A stretch of 64,000 nt of DNA from Copromyces sp. CBS 386.78 (GCA_030685235.1 MU839249.1:1-64000), one strand, 5' to 3'. Shown: positions 21,335 through 34,500, numbered from the stretch's first letter. The notes: generated by a model not told the origin, from the letters alone. Numbers and translations are program-made.

Positions 21335-24300
21335 TCAGATCATCTCACTATGATGCAATCCCGTCTTAAACTCGCTCTGTCCTGGTTGTTGCTGAGCAGC
21401 AGCAGCGGCAGCAGCAGCAGCACGCATCTGGAAGTTCATGCTTTGCGGCATACCGGGCATGGGCACGCTCTCATACGGAGCAACCATCGGAGCGGTCTGG
21501 TTGTCCCTCATCGCTCCTCTGCTACGACTGGCCGAGCGCATGCGCTCCGTCACGCGGGAAATGCGACCGCCGATGCTGTTGTCGATACTGCTGCGGCCAC
21601 GGGCGTGTCCGTTCCGCGAGGAGGGTGCGGGAGGAGAGAGGATGGGGACCACGATTTCCTTGGGGATGGGGGCCGTGTTGACGGGAGTGTACGATGTAGA
21701 TGGCAGGACGGGCGTGTAAGAGGTAGATGGTAGGAGCTGCGGTGGAGGCGGGAGCTGTTGCTGCGGTTGCTGAGGTGGTTGTTGTGGTTGGTCGTCGTCC
21801 ATGACGATCTCGATCATTCCTAAGCTACCTCCGTATACCGCTGGCTTAGCACCGGCCAGGTGAGGAAGCGGGGCAGGCGGCGGTGGCGGGGGAGCAGCAA
21901 GATGTTGAAGCTCCCTGAGCATGGGCGGGGCTGGGGGAGGAGGTGGGGGAGGAGGGATGGGTCCGTCATTTCGGCCAGCATCATGAGATGGCCTACGACC
22001 CATCATGGGCTTCAATTCTCCGCCTACACCGGGCTTTTGAGCGTGGAAGCCCCTGAGGTTACCAAAGGCACCTGCTTGAGGGGGTACAAGGTCTTGAGGA
22101 GGAGCAGACATGGACCTCTGAATGGGTGGTCGGTTGAATGACGATGGGGGTGGAGTGTAGACGGTCGACGGAAGCAGCATTGCAGGACTCTTCATCGGCG
22201 GTTCGATCTCTTGTTGCTTGAGCTCAACCTGCCTCTGCGATATTTTATCGGCCGAGGCCTGGTTAGTGTTTGCGGCCAACGTCTGTTGAAAGCTCGCGGG
22301 GATAGCGGGAACGGGCACATTGCTCCTGCTGGCGTCCGAACCAAGAACCAAGCGCATAGCTTTCGGGGTGGCAGGAAGACCAATCGATGGCCCACGATTG
22401 GCATTCATGCTGGCATACATGCTCCTTCCAGCACCTTGAGAGCTAGGATCGACGCTCGCACTGCGTGCTGGCATATCTTCTCTCCTAGGGGGGACAAAGA
22501 CGGTGCTCGGCAACTCCATGACAGTGTCCAACCGGGCAGGAGTAAGCTCATCAGGATGCAGAATCGGAGGAGCGGACGGTCTTCGTGCAAGTGACCTCCG
22601 ACGTTCTTCAAGCTCACGCTGTGCCTGCTCCTTCTTCAGCTGTCTCTCGTTCATCATGACTTTCAAGTCGCCTGAACTGTCCGTAACAAGCTGCATCGGG
22701 GCAGGCGTGGGCATCGGGGCAGGAATGCGCTTTCTGCGATCTGTTTGACGGCTTTCTGACCTCTTGTCTGACCTCTGGCGACTTGTGGACCTCTCACGGC
22801 CACCCCAGCCATGACCTTGACTGGAGATCGGTGATGTGATGCTCTCTCCTCTGCCGTTTTTGCTTACACTCCGGTTGTGCCTTTGACGGAACTTCTCGCG
22901 GTCTTCCAATGCCCTTCTGTAATCCTCCTCATCCTCTGAGCCGTAAAAGTGCGCAGCCTGACCTGACATGGGCACTGGGGAGGATGGCGATCTCTGCCTG
23001 GAACTTTCGCGGCTGGCTTCACGGCCGCGAAGGTCGAGTGCTGGGGGCTTGCGTCTCTCCGAACTGCGTGCGCGGCTCGAGCTGCGGCCATCTGTACTGG
23101 CACCACGGCTTGCCATTCGTACCCTGGATGTTTCACGTCGAGCAGCAACCTTCTTCACCACGCTGGGCTGGTCATGCTCATCCGAGAAGTCAATGAGACG
23201 CCCTCTACCATGGCTGAGTTGCTCAAGGTCCTCCCGAGGGGTAGCAAGGTTGATCAAGTCTTCGGGAGACATCGGAACTGGAGACTTCGGAGATCTCTTT
23301 CCACCCTTGGGCGTATAACCCCTAGATGAACCTCTACCGCGGTCTCTGGACAAGTCCCGGACGTTCCTGCGTGAGCGGCTGGTGTCGCGGCCATTGCCAC
23401 GACCATCTCTGCTGGTTCCTCTGGCGTGTCTAGCACTTCCAGCAGCTTCGAGGCTATTGTAGTACTTATCCATACTCTTGCCTGGGACATTACTGCGATA
23501 GCCTCGAACGCTAGATGTTGCAGATGCAGATGTCGCAGAGCTGGCCACAGAGCCTGGTCCCTTGCGCCTAGATGGCCAGTGATACTGTGCGTTGGAAATC
23601 GGATTTCCCGACTGTTCAGGGGAGCTCGGTTCATCATGGCGCGTGTCGTTGTACACAGGCAAAGATAGGTCTAGGCCTTCTGGGATGCGGCTGCGAGACC
23701 CATTCCTTCTTTGTCTGCCTTCCATCAGCGCCGCTACAGCGGCCGGCGAGGGAGAAGGAGGCGGAGGTGCCTTGGTATCCTTGAAGATACGAGGGCTGGC
23801 AGTTTGTGCTCTGGGCAAGTCGTAACCACTTGTTCTGCTATCGGAGACCTCAAAAGCCATTATATTTGCGTAGGGATCACCGGCCGGTTTACTGATTGCG
23901 GTCAAAAGCTCGCGATTGTCCTGGGTTGCCTCTCCGATGGATGGCAGACGATGTCGACCAAACCCGCCATTTGGGGGGCGCGCAGATGAGGGGGTGTTGA
24001 ACTGACTCCGATTATTCCGTAAAACGGCAGTAGCAGGGTCAGGCCCGCCAGGTGAAAGGGCTGACTGGATAATTGGAGTGGCTCCTGCCGCAATAGGAGT
24101 CCTACCATCATCGATCCCAGAGAAGAATTTCGACTTGTTTTCTCCAAAGGTGGTAATAAGCTTGAGGGCTGAATTCTTTGCAACGCTCCGTTGAGGGCCA
24201 TGGTTTCTGGCAGGGGGCGAGAGTGGGGGACTGGTGACCTCGTTGACAGCCGCCGAGATGCTTCCGAAGGTGATTTGCTGTGCTGAAGGCGACGTCCATG

Positions 24301-26616
24301 GTTCTGTGGACTCGTGGCCGGTGCAGGCGAAACATCGGATGGCGAGTTGCTGTTGCCCATGTTGCACAGCCCATTCTCCCCACTTCCTCACGATCTGGAC
24401 TTGACGCTCCCAAGTCGATGGGAAGAAGAGGCAGGTTAAGATCAGGGCCTCCATGTACTTTTTGTGGGAAACGTAGATCTCAATTGCATCGGTGTGGTCG
24501 CCCAATCCGATCATGATGGTTGCCGCCGCATGAACATCGCCGCTTTCCAACAGCCGCTGCACATAGGCTCGCCCAAGCTTGTGCTGTGATGCTTGTCCTC
24601 CAATGCCACTGAGAGCCAAAAGCATCCAATCAGACGATGTCATATTCTCTGATCCCATGGCCATGATATCGGTTGTGATGTCTCCCAGCCACTTCGCAAG
24701 CAAAATCCGATTCGTAGACCCCAGAGGATGTCGAGACATCTCATCCCGAATCAGGTCTTCGATCTCCTTGTTCCATCCGAAAATTGTGCTCAGCATTTGA
24801 CGCCGCAGATCATCGTTTGTAAGCCGGACACCATCGTTTATTTGTGGTGTCTTGTAAGGCATATCTTGAAGACGGCTTTTGGTAAACTTGAACAGGTCGA
24901 CAACTTTTGCGTCATCGGGACTGCGAGGCACCTCGTGACGCAACCGTGATGGCCTTCTCGAACGATAGTTTGAACTCCCCATAGAGACGGAGCTCGTGGT
25001 CGACAAAGACTCCCTATCTCGCCTGTACCGTTGATCCTGCCCAGGCAAACCTGATCTCAGTGAAGACCCTGCTGAGATGTACGTGTTCTCCGTCATCCCA
25101 CGGGAGATCGCGGATGGAGCATAATGATTTCGTCCCTGTGTGTTCGAGTTGGATGATGTAATGGACACACTGGATCGACTTCGGCTTGAGGTAGGGCTCG
25201 TTGGACGATATCGATCGGGCTCGGATTGCCCTTGAACAAGCCTAGCTAAGGGTGACATGTGATCATCACTCTCAGATAGATCAGCGTGAATAGCAATTGG
25301 CACTCCAGGGTCAGCATTATGATGCATCGCAGCCTGGCTCTTTTCCTGTTCTTCGAGTGAGATGGGCGGCGAGGGAGGTAGCAGGTTAGCAGGGTGTTGA
25401 ACGCTGTTGACCATCATGGCCGGTGCGTTCAGATCGAACTGTTGGACCGAGTTATTTGCCCCGAGAGTAAAAAGAGTAGCTCCGGGCCCATAAACAGCCA
25501 AGCCCCTGGCATGTTCCAAGGTTGGGATGGTATCGTAGGTAACGTGTTTCGTCCTCACGTCCCATGAAATTGTTTCACTATTGGGTTAAGTGTCAGCAAT
25601 TACTTGAAGAGCGACAGGAGCATAATGGAACAAACTTACCCTTCTGAATATTGAATAATACGACCGTTTTTGGACCACCCCATCCAGTTCGGACCTGCGA
25701 GATAGTTTTCTGTCCTTTTCAAAATTCTTACCACTTTCGCCGGATCATCGGCATTGTACTGTTTGGATACACTCCATACACGGAGGTCCCCATCGTGTGT
25801 TTGCACGGCCAACATGTCCGACTTTTGCCGCGAAGACGAGGCGTGCCATGCCAGTGTTACGATAGGAGAAGGCCCGCGCGAGGTAGTAAGATTATGAAGG
25901 ATGGTGAACCTAGGCTGAAGTGTGGCGATCAAGAGTGAGCCGTTTTGATACCTGCAGCAATACGGTCAGTTTCGGCACCAATCTAGAAGATGTCCCGGGG
26001 GTTTGTACTTACCCAATGGCAAAGGTCCTGCAATCTGCTGCCGGGGCAATAGCTGTAATAGCGATTTGATCAATAGTTCTTGCGGAAATGTGCTCAGACG
26101 TGGTGGGCTCAAAAAGAATCACATTGCCCTGGATGTTGCCTGTTTGCGCCCAGTTAGCCATGGCTATACGAAAGATGAAGCAGATATAAACCCACCAAAC
26201 GCAACATTGCCATTGCGCATCCAGGCAGCGCAGGTGAGATTTTCATACGAGGCGAATCTTGCAACCTCATCTCCAGTCATGAGGTCCCACACAATCGCAG
26301 TCTGCCCGGCATCATAACTGACAACCAGCCTCCCAGTGCCCATCTCACTAACGTTGTCGACTGCTAGTAGTTGCACTTCCTCGGTATGGCGGGCGAACCT
26401 CCTCTCTATTGTCAGGCTGTCATGGTGGCAGCATACAATCGAACTGCCTTGGGCATACAGGAACATGGAGGCCGTGGCCGCACACGGCTCAAAGTACCGG
26501 GGAACGGCGCTCGGGGTCGGAGCCATGGCGAAGTCTTGCATGTGGGCAGTCCGTCCCTTGGAAGAGGCTGGAATCGAGCCGGTACGGCTTCTCGAGATGT
26601 GTCCGGGGACCGACAT
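21335..26616 (-). CDS. Large WD40 / Gemin5-like helical-repeat protein with disordered C-terminus, 4 exons
   Basis: Predicted exons on the minus strand: 26,616-26,196, 26,139-26,013, 25,951-25,640 and 25,577-21,335. The introns are 56, 61 and 62 bp. Donors include GTGGGT and GTAAGT, and CTAAC/CTGAC-type branch sites precede CAG or TAG acceptors. The joined frame is 1,700 codons plus stop. The ATG at 26,616 sits in GTCACCATGTC, with two in-frame TAA stops nine codons upstream. Residues about 1-340 look like degenerate WD40 repeats (TAIVWDLMTGDE, DLRVWSV, ETISWDV). Residues about 515-715 form a helical block (YVQRLLESGDVHAAATIMIG, YMEALILTCLFF, WGEWAVQHGQQQLAIRCFAC) resembling the TPR-like part of Gemin5-type proteins. 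The remaining thousand residues look disordered: Ser/Arg-rich tracts, several polyproline runs, a Gln/Pro stretch, and poly-Ala then Gln near the end. A scaffold role in RNP or coat assembly is possible, but no substrate can be read from sequence. The gene model is strong and the function is inference. Confidence 0.88.
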
Positions 26617-27965
26617 GGTGACAAGATATGTGGGGAGGAGTTATTATGTCCTTTGGGTCGAAGATCTTGAGGCCAAATTGTTAGTCGGGAAGCTGCATGG
26701 GCGGCAGGCCGTATGTACCTCTCGGTCCAGACATGAAATGGCCAACCCGGAACTCTCAAGGTGCAGGCCGGGAGCGGACGGCGTACAAGAGTAGAACATA
26801 CCGAGCGGTAGGGAGCTATCACCCTCCGGAACTTCTTAACGAACCAGGACGCGTGGAGAGGCTACACAATCCGAACCCTAGTCATCACATGGGACAGTAT
26901 GCTGTCTGTTCCCGCCCAAGCTGTTCCTCCACGTTCAGCACGCCGAGAGTACGGAGCTCGAGGCTATACTTTGCGGCATACACGGGCTGGTCTCTTTTAG
27001 AATCGACGGCGGTTACTATGGCAATCGTGACTCGGCCCAAGTGAAGCTGTTTGTCGAGACGAGTTCCTCCCTTTGCGAAGGTGCAGCGAATGTCGGTTGG
27101 AAAGGGAAAATCGAAGGCGGGCGGGAAAAAAAACAAAACCGGAACTGGTAGGGTTGCGCGGGAACGGTCCTAGAAACGAGACACACGGCGGCGGGAGACG
27201 CAGGAGGCGTGTATGGCAAAGGTTGTAGTTCTGTCTAGATGAGGACGAGGGGAGGAGGGGGCGGTAAGAGGACCTGGCTTCGAGGTTACCCGCCTGAGAT
27301 CATGGAGGAGAGAAGTTGGAGTGGGATGATGGTCCAAGGAAGAAAGGGCCGGAGCTGGGTGCTGTGCCAGGCGCTTGTTTCGTGCTGTGAGAAGATGATG
27401 ATGCTCTTGTCTGATGATCCCAAACAGCAAACAGCTGGATGCGCGGAGCAGAGGGTTGGTTTGGCAGCGGGTAAAGAGAAAGAGAAGCAGAAAGGAAAAA
27501 AGGTGATGATTATGCCTGTGACTTGCACCAACGTGAGTGGTGGTGTGTGGCAGCAGATAAGTTCGGGCCAACCTGACGAGCGCTTAGCACAGAGTCCAGG
27601 ACGCGGAGGCGAGCTGTCACTGGACAGTGCATGCCATGAGAAAACATCCATAAAATGAACCCTTGCCCAGTGAGGAGCTGACTCCAGGTTCCCAAGCTAG
27701 CTCCTAGGCGTGTCCGTCCTCGTTGTGGTGGGCGTGAAATCCCAAGGGTGGCTCTGGGGAAAATATCTCTCTCCCCTGGATTCATGCCATTTCGAGAATC
27801 CCGAGGGCGAATCTGGAGCGGATGCGGACCGGCTCATCTTGCTCCTAGTGTACTGACCAAACAAGCCGCAGAGCATCATCCACCTTGCCATCCTCTCTTC
27901 TCGCTGGCCTGGCCTTCTGGTCTTCTGGCTGCCCTGCGTGGAAAAGATGGAAAGATGTGCATCCA
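26617..27965. promoter_or_regulatory. Upstream region of the WD40-repeat gene
   Basis: GC-normal non-coding sequence between the start codon and the MULE target site. It probably contains the promoter and 5' UTR of the minus-strand gene. Several short overlapping frames on both strands lack conserved features or splice-linked partners and were not called. No core promoter element was recognised with confidence. Confidence 0.45.
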
Positions 27966-27974
27966 GCTAGCGAG

Positions 27975-28125
27975 CGCATTCGGTAACGATCAAGACCCTA
28001 AAAAGTAACGGTCAAGTCCCCCCCACTTTTACAGCACGTGCAACCGCCCAGCCGCCTAGCCGCGCCAGTACACTGTGTATATTGCTGCCCAACCTCGTCG
28101 CCGTCGCGCATTCTATTAGCGACCG
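27975..28125 (+). repeat. Left terminal inverted repeat of the MULE
   Basis: GC-rich and unmutated through GCAAGCCGCC-type repeats (CCGCCCAGCCGCCTAGCCGCGCCAG near 28,050) to GTCGCCGTCGCGCATT, where the AT-rich interior starts. The partner arm ends at 39,272 and differs by a few transitions within the first 110 bp. Confidence 0.92.
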
Positions 28126-28639
28126 TTAGCTATACTACGTAATTAAATGAAGCTATCGCGAAACTTTACTAACCGTTGCGTAATTATTTTAAACGATTAT
28201 TTCGTTGTCTTTATTATTATTTCGTAGAGTATTATTAAACTCGTTGTATTACTATACCGCCTGCCTACAAATCTCGCGACCGTATGTGCCCCGTATAGCC
28301 AAGGTAGGTTATAATTCCCGCGGGTACCTAGCCGACCTTAATAACCTATACTAACGGTATTTAATTAGAATCCTCAGCCAAAATACTTTCGAATTTAGTA
28401 CAATTAATTATTCTTAAGTAGAACGCTTATAAGGAAAGTACAACTCCCTTTGAATTTCGACCGCTAACAATCCGCTTTCGCCGTCGTTATTACTTATTAT
28501 TACCGCTATAGTCCTTTAGCGAGCGCGCCGCCGTTAAATAACGGTCTTTAGTACTAGCGTTTACGAAACTATTTATTATTAGCCCCTTCGATATAGTATT
28601 TAAAGTATAAAATACCTTCAATTAATACGTTAACCGCCT

Positions 28640-30920
28640 AGGATTTATAATAACGATATTCGTGCAAACGTGTAGCAAGGCTAAGAATAACGATTAAATT
28701 ATAAAATAGGACTATAGATATACTTTAGTAGGCAATTTAAATAATAAGTGTAGGATATAAGAAATCGTAGTATTAAGAGGATTGGGTATAAATATTAAAT
28801 AAAGGCGGTCTTATATTAGCGGATAGGGAGTAAATAGTATATTGAGGAAATATATAATTAATATAATTATTCGTTTAGCCTTATTAATTTAATTACTAAT
28901 ACCAATTTTCGTCGGCAATAGTATAAAGATTACTAAAAGGACATTGAAACTATTATTAAAAGATTATTTAGTATTGCTAGAATAATAGTACGTTAAATAA
29001 TTTATTATTTTAATAGTACATTCGAAAACTTCAACTTTAACCTTAATCCGACCAAGCTCGCTACTACTATCGACCACGCTAATAATAATAATTTAATATC
29101 GAATTTACGTAGTTATAAATTTATTATTATAATATAAGAAGTCTTTAATATTTAGAAGGCGATTCGCAAAGTAAAATATAGTCCTTATATAACGACCAAA
29201 ATATTTATCGACTTTTTAGAATAATATAAAATCGTTTATAGCATTAACTATAAAATTGAATATAAGGAAAGTATAGGGAGGGTTAAGCGGCTATTCTAAA
29301 CCTTTAAATAATATATTAATATATAGAAAAAGGGCCCCCATATATTACTAATTAATAATATATATAAAGTATATACTTATTACCTATATTTATAATAATT
29401 ATTCGGATTTGAACGTTTAAGGTCTAATTTAATTAACCCCTTTTTTTTCCTTATAGGTTAACCGTTTCAACCTCCCCCTCTTCAATATTACTAATATTAA
29501 CTCCCTTAAGTATAATTTCAATATAATTTTCGGTTTATTAAATAGAGAAATAGAAGAAGACTTCGTATAGTACTTTCAATACCTTAAAAACCTTTAACGA
29601 AATTATAATATCGCTAACTTAAAAGTATTTATTAGCGATTTTTATAAAAGGTTTAAAAAGGCCGCTATTACCGCCTACTTAAATATAAAATATTAACTTT
29701 ATATATAGTAAGTAATAAAAAACGTTAATTACTATATTAAAATTAAGTAGGTTTAGCCTACCGTTATTAATCTAGCCCCCGACGTCGATTATATAATTCT
29801 CCCGTTAATAACCCGGAGTTTAAATAGTAGCGGTCCTAATCCGCTATTGTATTAAGGCGCCGGCGCTACCCTAGACGACGACGAAACTAATTACAATAAC
29901 GTTAATAAAGACTTAGAAGGCGGAATTAATATAGAGGAAGTAAACGACGCCGCCACCGCCACCTAATTTACGTAAATAACGGATAATAACGAAGGTAGCA
30001 ATAATAACAATAATACTATTAACAATACTCCTTTACTTCTACCGCATCGTCGTAATATACTAGAATTTAATCTAGCTCGTCAATTCTATAAAAATTCGTA
30101 TAAAAGGTTCTAAGGTATATAGAAAAATATAGTTTACGCAAAGGATAAAAGTTATTTAAAACGAATATAGTAATTATTAACCTAAGAGTTCAAACGTCAA
30201 ACTCGTAAATATATTATACTCGTTATCTCCCTTTATTATCTTTATAATAAATAATATATCTTCTTCGCTAACCCATCGTAATACTTTTAATTTACTTTTA
30301 TAAATATTACCTCCTATAGATTAATAAATTTAGTAACTACGCTATCTCGAAATATCGAAACTACAATATTAAAGCAATTAACCGTATCGAATCTACTTAC
30401 AAAATTATTAAACGCTTCTTTAAAAACCGTTTCGCATCCTTTAATTAACTCTACAAACGTATTAAATTAATATACGCTACCTAGAAGGATCGATATATCA
30501 ATAATTTAATAGCTATTAAAACTAATTTCCTAATTAAATATAAGGGGGTTAGTATATTTAATTAAATCCTTATAAAAATAGCCTCCTACCCCCTTAAATT
30601 AATATAGTTCTAATACCATTATATATTTAATAATTAAATTAATAAATTAAGGAGAAATCCTTATGTTAATTATAAAAAGAGGTTTATAGGGCAATATAAC
30701 TTACTGTATAAATACCTAATATTAAAATTATTATAATAGCAAGAATAATTGTACATTATTAATTTGGATAAATACTAATAATTAACAGCTAATAGGAATA
30801 ATAAACTAAACAATAAGCAAAGACGTAGTTTTAATAATTATCCTTATCCTATACTAATTATTCTACTTTACTTTACCCTTATTAACCTTTTTATTATACC
30901 TTTTTATAATAATCTAAAAC
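28640..30920 (+). pseudogene. MULE transposase fossil (FAR1-like DNA-binding domain, DDE core, SWIM-like tail)
   Basis: Plus strand, read with RIP stops tolerated. About 28,770-28,880: a FAR1-like zinc region (KRIGYKYQIKAV, then IEEIYNQYNYSFS, where Tyr codons replace Cys/His). About 29,339-29,368: HILLINNIYK, the family's LLIDNTYK with the first catalytic Asp now Asn. After an intron the frame resumes with VNRFNLPLFNIT, then FGLLNREIEEDF. At 29,625-29,733: VFISDFYKRFKKAAITAY followed by IKYQLYI and VIKNV, the counterpart of VTDxDxALxxAxxxVFPxxxHxLCxWHIxKN, keeping the second Asp. About 30,350-30,420: NRIESTYKIIKRFF, like SRVESxHxxLKRxL. About 30,690-30,790: a degraded SWIM-like block (LLYKYLILKLLQQQEQL). 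An acidic low-complexity insert (29,870-29,960) separates core and tail. Confidence 0.85.
29369..29456 (+). other. Fossil 88-bp spliceosomal intron in the MULE transposase
   Basis: The frame breaks after ...LLINNIYK at GTATATAC and resumes in phase 0 at GTTAACCGTTTC (VNRF) after TTTTTTTTCCTTATAG. Removing the 88 bases joins the conserved DNTYK and NRFNLPL blocks, which are contiguous in related transposases, and brings the downstream catalytic block into the same frame. Confidence 0.8.
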
Positions 30921-31019
30921 CCTACTATTTTACTTAGCCGCCGAAGGCAAATTACCCTCCCCGATCTAAATATAAGAAATTATATACGTAGTAGATTAGC
31001 GGTCGAAATCTTAAACCCG

Positions 31020-31251
31020 TATTATAGGGTTAGCCTATATTACATATATTGGTGACAGTAGCTCTCTGAGACTACTGTTACTATTTCGGTTGATTGGCTG
31101 TGGCCTCCCGCTATAGATTTACTAGTTTATAGTTCGAATCCTATAAAGGCCTATCTCCCGAGCGTACTTCTATACTTCTCTTCCTTTTTTCTCTTCGTAC
31201 AATTATGTATATTTATAATTATATTCAACTTCTCGCCCTCTACTTGTAATA
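31020..31251 (+). repeat. 5' LTR, 232 bp
   Basis: TATTATAGGGTTAGCC to CTTGTAATA. Compared with the solo LTR at 20,725 it shows many G-to-A changes (TGTGTTGTATGTGC has become TATATTACATATAT) as well as C-to-T. Confidence 0.95.
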
Positions 31252-31599
31252 ATTAATTGTACCTTTTAATTATTATATTTATAGTGTAAACCTATTTATC
31301 GTAATTATTTTCGATCGCGCGCATATAGGGATCGCCTCGTTACAAATCGCTAAGCCTAATACCCCCCCCCAAGCTTCGACAATTGTAGTTATAATAATCG
31401 CCTAATTAAGATTCTAATATCCCTTTACTAGTACGTAAAGGAAAGTACTCTTTATTTAATAGATAAAAGATTGCTTATCTTTAATTACTTTAAATAGTCC
31501 TAGTAGCGGACCTTTACTTTAAACGGTCTTAGTCGCGGACTTTCACTTCTTTTTTATTTCGAACGGTCATTTTTCTTTTATTTTATATTTTACGACGAT

Positions 31600-34500
31600 A
31601 ACGATCCCGCCCTTTTCTCCCCTAATAGTAATACCGGTAGCGGTAATCTTCCTAACCTTTCTACTCCTACTATTAATAACCCGTTTAACTTAGAATCGTT
31701 ACGTTCCACTATTAATATTTTTAATAGCGAGCTTAATACTATAATTTATTACGCCGTATTTTTCGAATTCCTTTAACCTGTTATTATAGTTTTTATTAAT
31801 TTTTTTAAGGGCTTCGATTAATTAGAAGGTCTCCTAGTCCCGCGTAAATATTTCGAAGTAATTTCGTTTTTTTTTAAACCCCCGTTTTCTACTCTATTAT
31901 TATATTTCTTAATCGCTTTTATTATATTAATTTCGAATACTACGACGATTTTGAAAGCGATTTCTAGTATTTTAAGGAGGAGTTTAGAATTACCCGTTAG
32001 GTAGCCGACGACGCTTAATCTAATTTTAATTAAAAGAATTTCGATTACGTTAATTTTAATTCTATTTATAATATTTTATTTATAAAGTATAATACCCTTA
32101 AAATATAGGTTTCCTCTTCTTCTTCTATTAATAATACGATTACGAAAGTAATTATGTCCTCTTTTCTTTATTAGACGGTAAAGAACCCGCCTATTTTTAT
32201 AAATAAGGAAATTAGTAGTCCTACTCGTAAATATAAGATTTTTAAGGCCTAGCGTTTTTATATCTAATTTTAGTAAAAATACAACGTTATTCTTTATTCT
32301 TTTAAAAATATTAAAATTATTTATACTACTATACTTCTAGGATTTAAAATCTTATCCGGTATTTAAAATAATTTGGATGTAATCTAATTAAACTTTAATA
32401 AAGCGAATTAGCGTTAGAAAATAAGTATTGAATTTATAGAATATTTAATTTTTTATTTCTAGAATATAAATTTTAAAATAGACGTCGGCCGCCGCTTGCA
32501 AGAGCTATATATAAAGAATATATTTTTTATAGATTTTAAATTTAAATTAATTAATTTAATGAATTTTTACGGCTTTAATAATTCGATAAAGGTCTATTAT
32601 TTCTAGAATAAAATTAATAAGCGTTTCTATAATACTTTCGCTTATTACGACCTTCTCCCTAATAATAATTTTAAACGTTGGTTCGAAATTTGTTATAATA
32701 TTATTAGTAATTTTAAGGATATAGATTATTATTAGAAGATAGCGAATTATTTCTTTAATCCCGGTAGCGGTACTAATAATAATAATAGTAGCGGAGGTTG
32801 CTCTAGCGCTAAATTTTTTATTAATAACGTTTTTATTAATTAGGGTAGTAATAAAATAGATTTGGACGCTATTAATTTCGTAATTTTTATCTATAAAGAT
32901 ATTTTCGATTAATATTCTTATAATAGCTTTTATTATCGTTATAGTAAGTTTAGCTATATTGCCCGTAATTATATTACTTCGGTTAATTATAGTTCTTAGG
33001 GCCCTTAATACTCCGTTAATAAGAAGTCGAAGAATAAAGGTCGTAGTAAAAGTCGTAATTAAAAGCAAGTCCGCGCTACTAATACTATTTTAATTACCCT
33101 AATTATTCTAACTATCTCCGCCAAATTTATTATTGGTAGAAAGTATTATAACGATTAAGAAAATGCCTAGCCTCTATATATAATTATATATAGAAGTTTA
33201 GCCGGATTATATTTGAAAGACGAATTTTAAGTTCTACGGAATTAAAAGGTTTAAAGGAAATTAAAGTTTAATTATTAAATAGTTCTATTTCTCTAAATTT
33301 AATACTTTTATCCTTTTATATTATAACCTATTCGTATAAAAACTATTATATTACCTTTATTAATAGCGGTTACTCCACTTTTACGTTTATTAATCGCTTT
33401 TTTGTTATTAAAAATAACCTTCCCCATTTTCGATTATTAAAAATAAAAAAGTTTATTCTTATTAATAGAATAATTAAAAGTATTATTTTTAAAGGAATAA
33501 TAATTAAATTCTAGATTAATTATTATAAGGAAACGATTACTTTCTTGGTTTACAATATTTCTAAGAAATATTTAATTATTTTAGGCTTCTTATAGATATA
33601 ATACTATCGGTTAGAGATCGATTACGAATAGTATAGTATATACTTTAACTATACCGCTTACTAAGGCCGCTATTTATTAACGGATTTTTCTAAATATTAA
33701 ATAGTAATATTTAAAACTTTTACTAATTAAGTTTCGGTAGCTTTTATCCGCTAAATACCTATCCCGCCGGTTAAGAAGGAAGAAACCGAATCTTCCTTTC
33801 TAATTATTAAGAAGGAGGAGACTAAGTTTCCTTTTTTAATTATTAAAAAGGAGGAGATCGAGTTTCGCCTTCTAGTTATTAAGAAAGAGAAGATTACGAA
33901 GATTGCGGCGGAGCCCGCTTTAGAACCTTTATCCGCTTCCAAACTCCCTCCTACCGCTATTAAACCTAAAGTCGATCCTAAGACCGGCTATTATACAGTC
34001 CCTACTCTTATTAAAGCGTTAATAGCCCGGAGGGTTAAGTTTAAAATCGTTATTATTAGTACCGCCGTTTTCTTTATTAAAATTAAGAACTTCGCGCTTT
34101 ATAAGCTTTATATACGTATAAGTAGCCGCTATATTTTAGTTAGCGCGAGTCGCTCTTAATATTACCGTTTTTATAAGCCCGATTATAAATTTAACCCTAA
34201 TAATATTAGGGTATTTAATATAATTGCATTCAATTTTATTTACGAGAAGGAGTAATTATAACCGTACGTTACGAACTATATTAAAATTGAGAGTCTAGCG
34301 GCTATAGCGGATCTTTAGGATTTAAATTTAACCGAAGAAATAATTAATAATATTATAAAAGGCGATAGAAAAAAGTATAAAGAAAGTTTACCCCCCGCGC
34401 TTTATAATTTTATTAATAAAATAATTAGTATTTATATTTTAGAAAATATTCGAGAAGCCGCGATTTTCGCTAAAGTAATTAATTTTACTAGAAATTTCGA

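Noticed and set aside
21860..24800. Many plus- and minus-strand frames of 70-152 codons
   Set aside because: They are shadows of the 1,400-codon terminal exon of the WD40 gene.
32556..33068. 170-codon minus-strand frame rich in Ile and Thr
   Set aside because: It is antisense to the gag zinc-knuckle region of the 31-38 kb element; AT-rich RIP codons open both strands.
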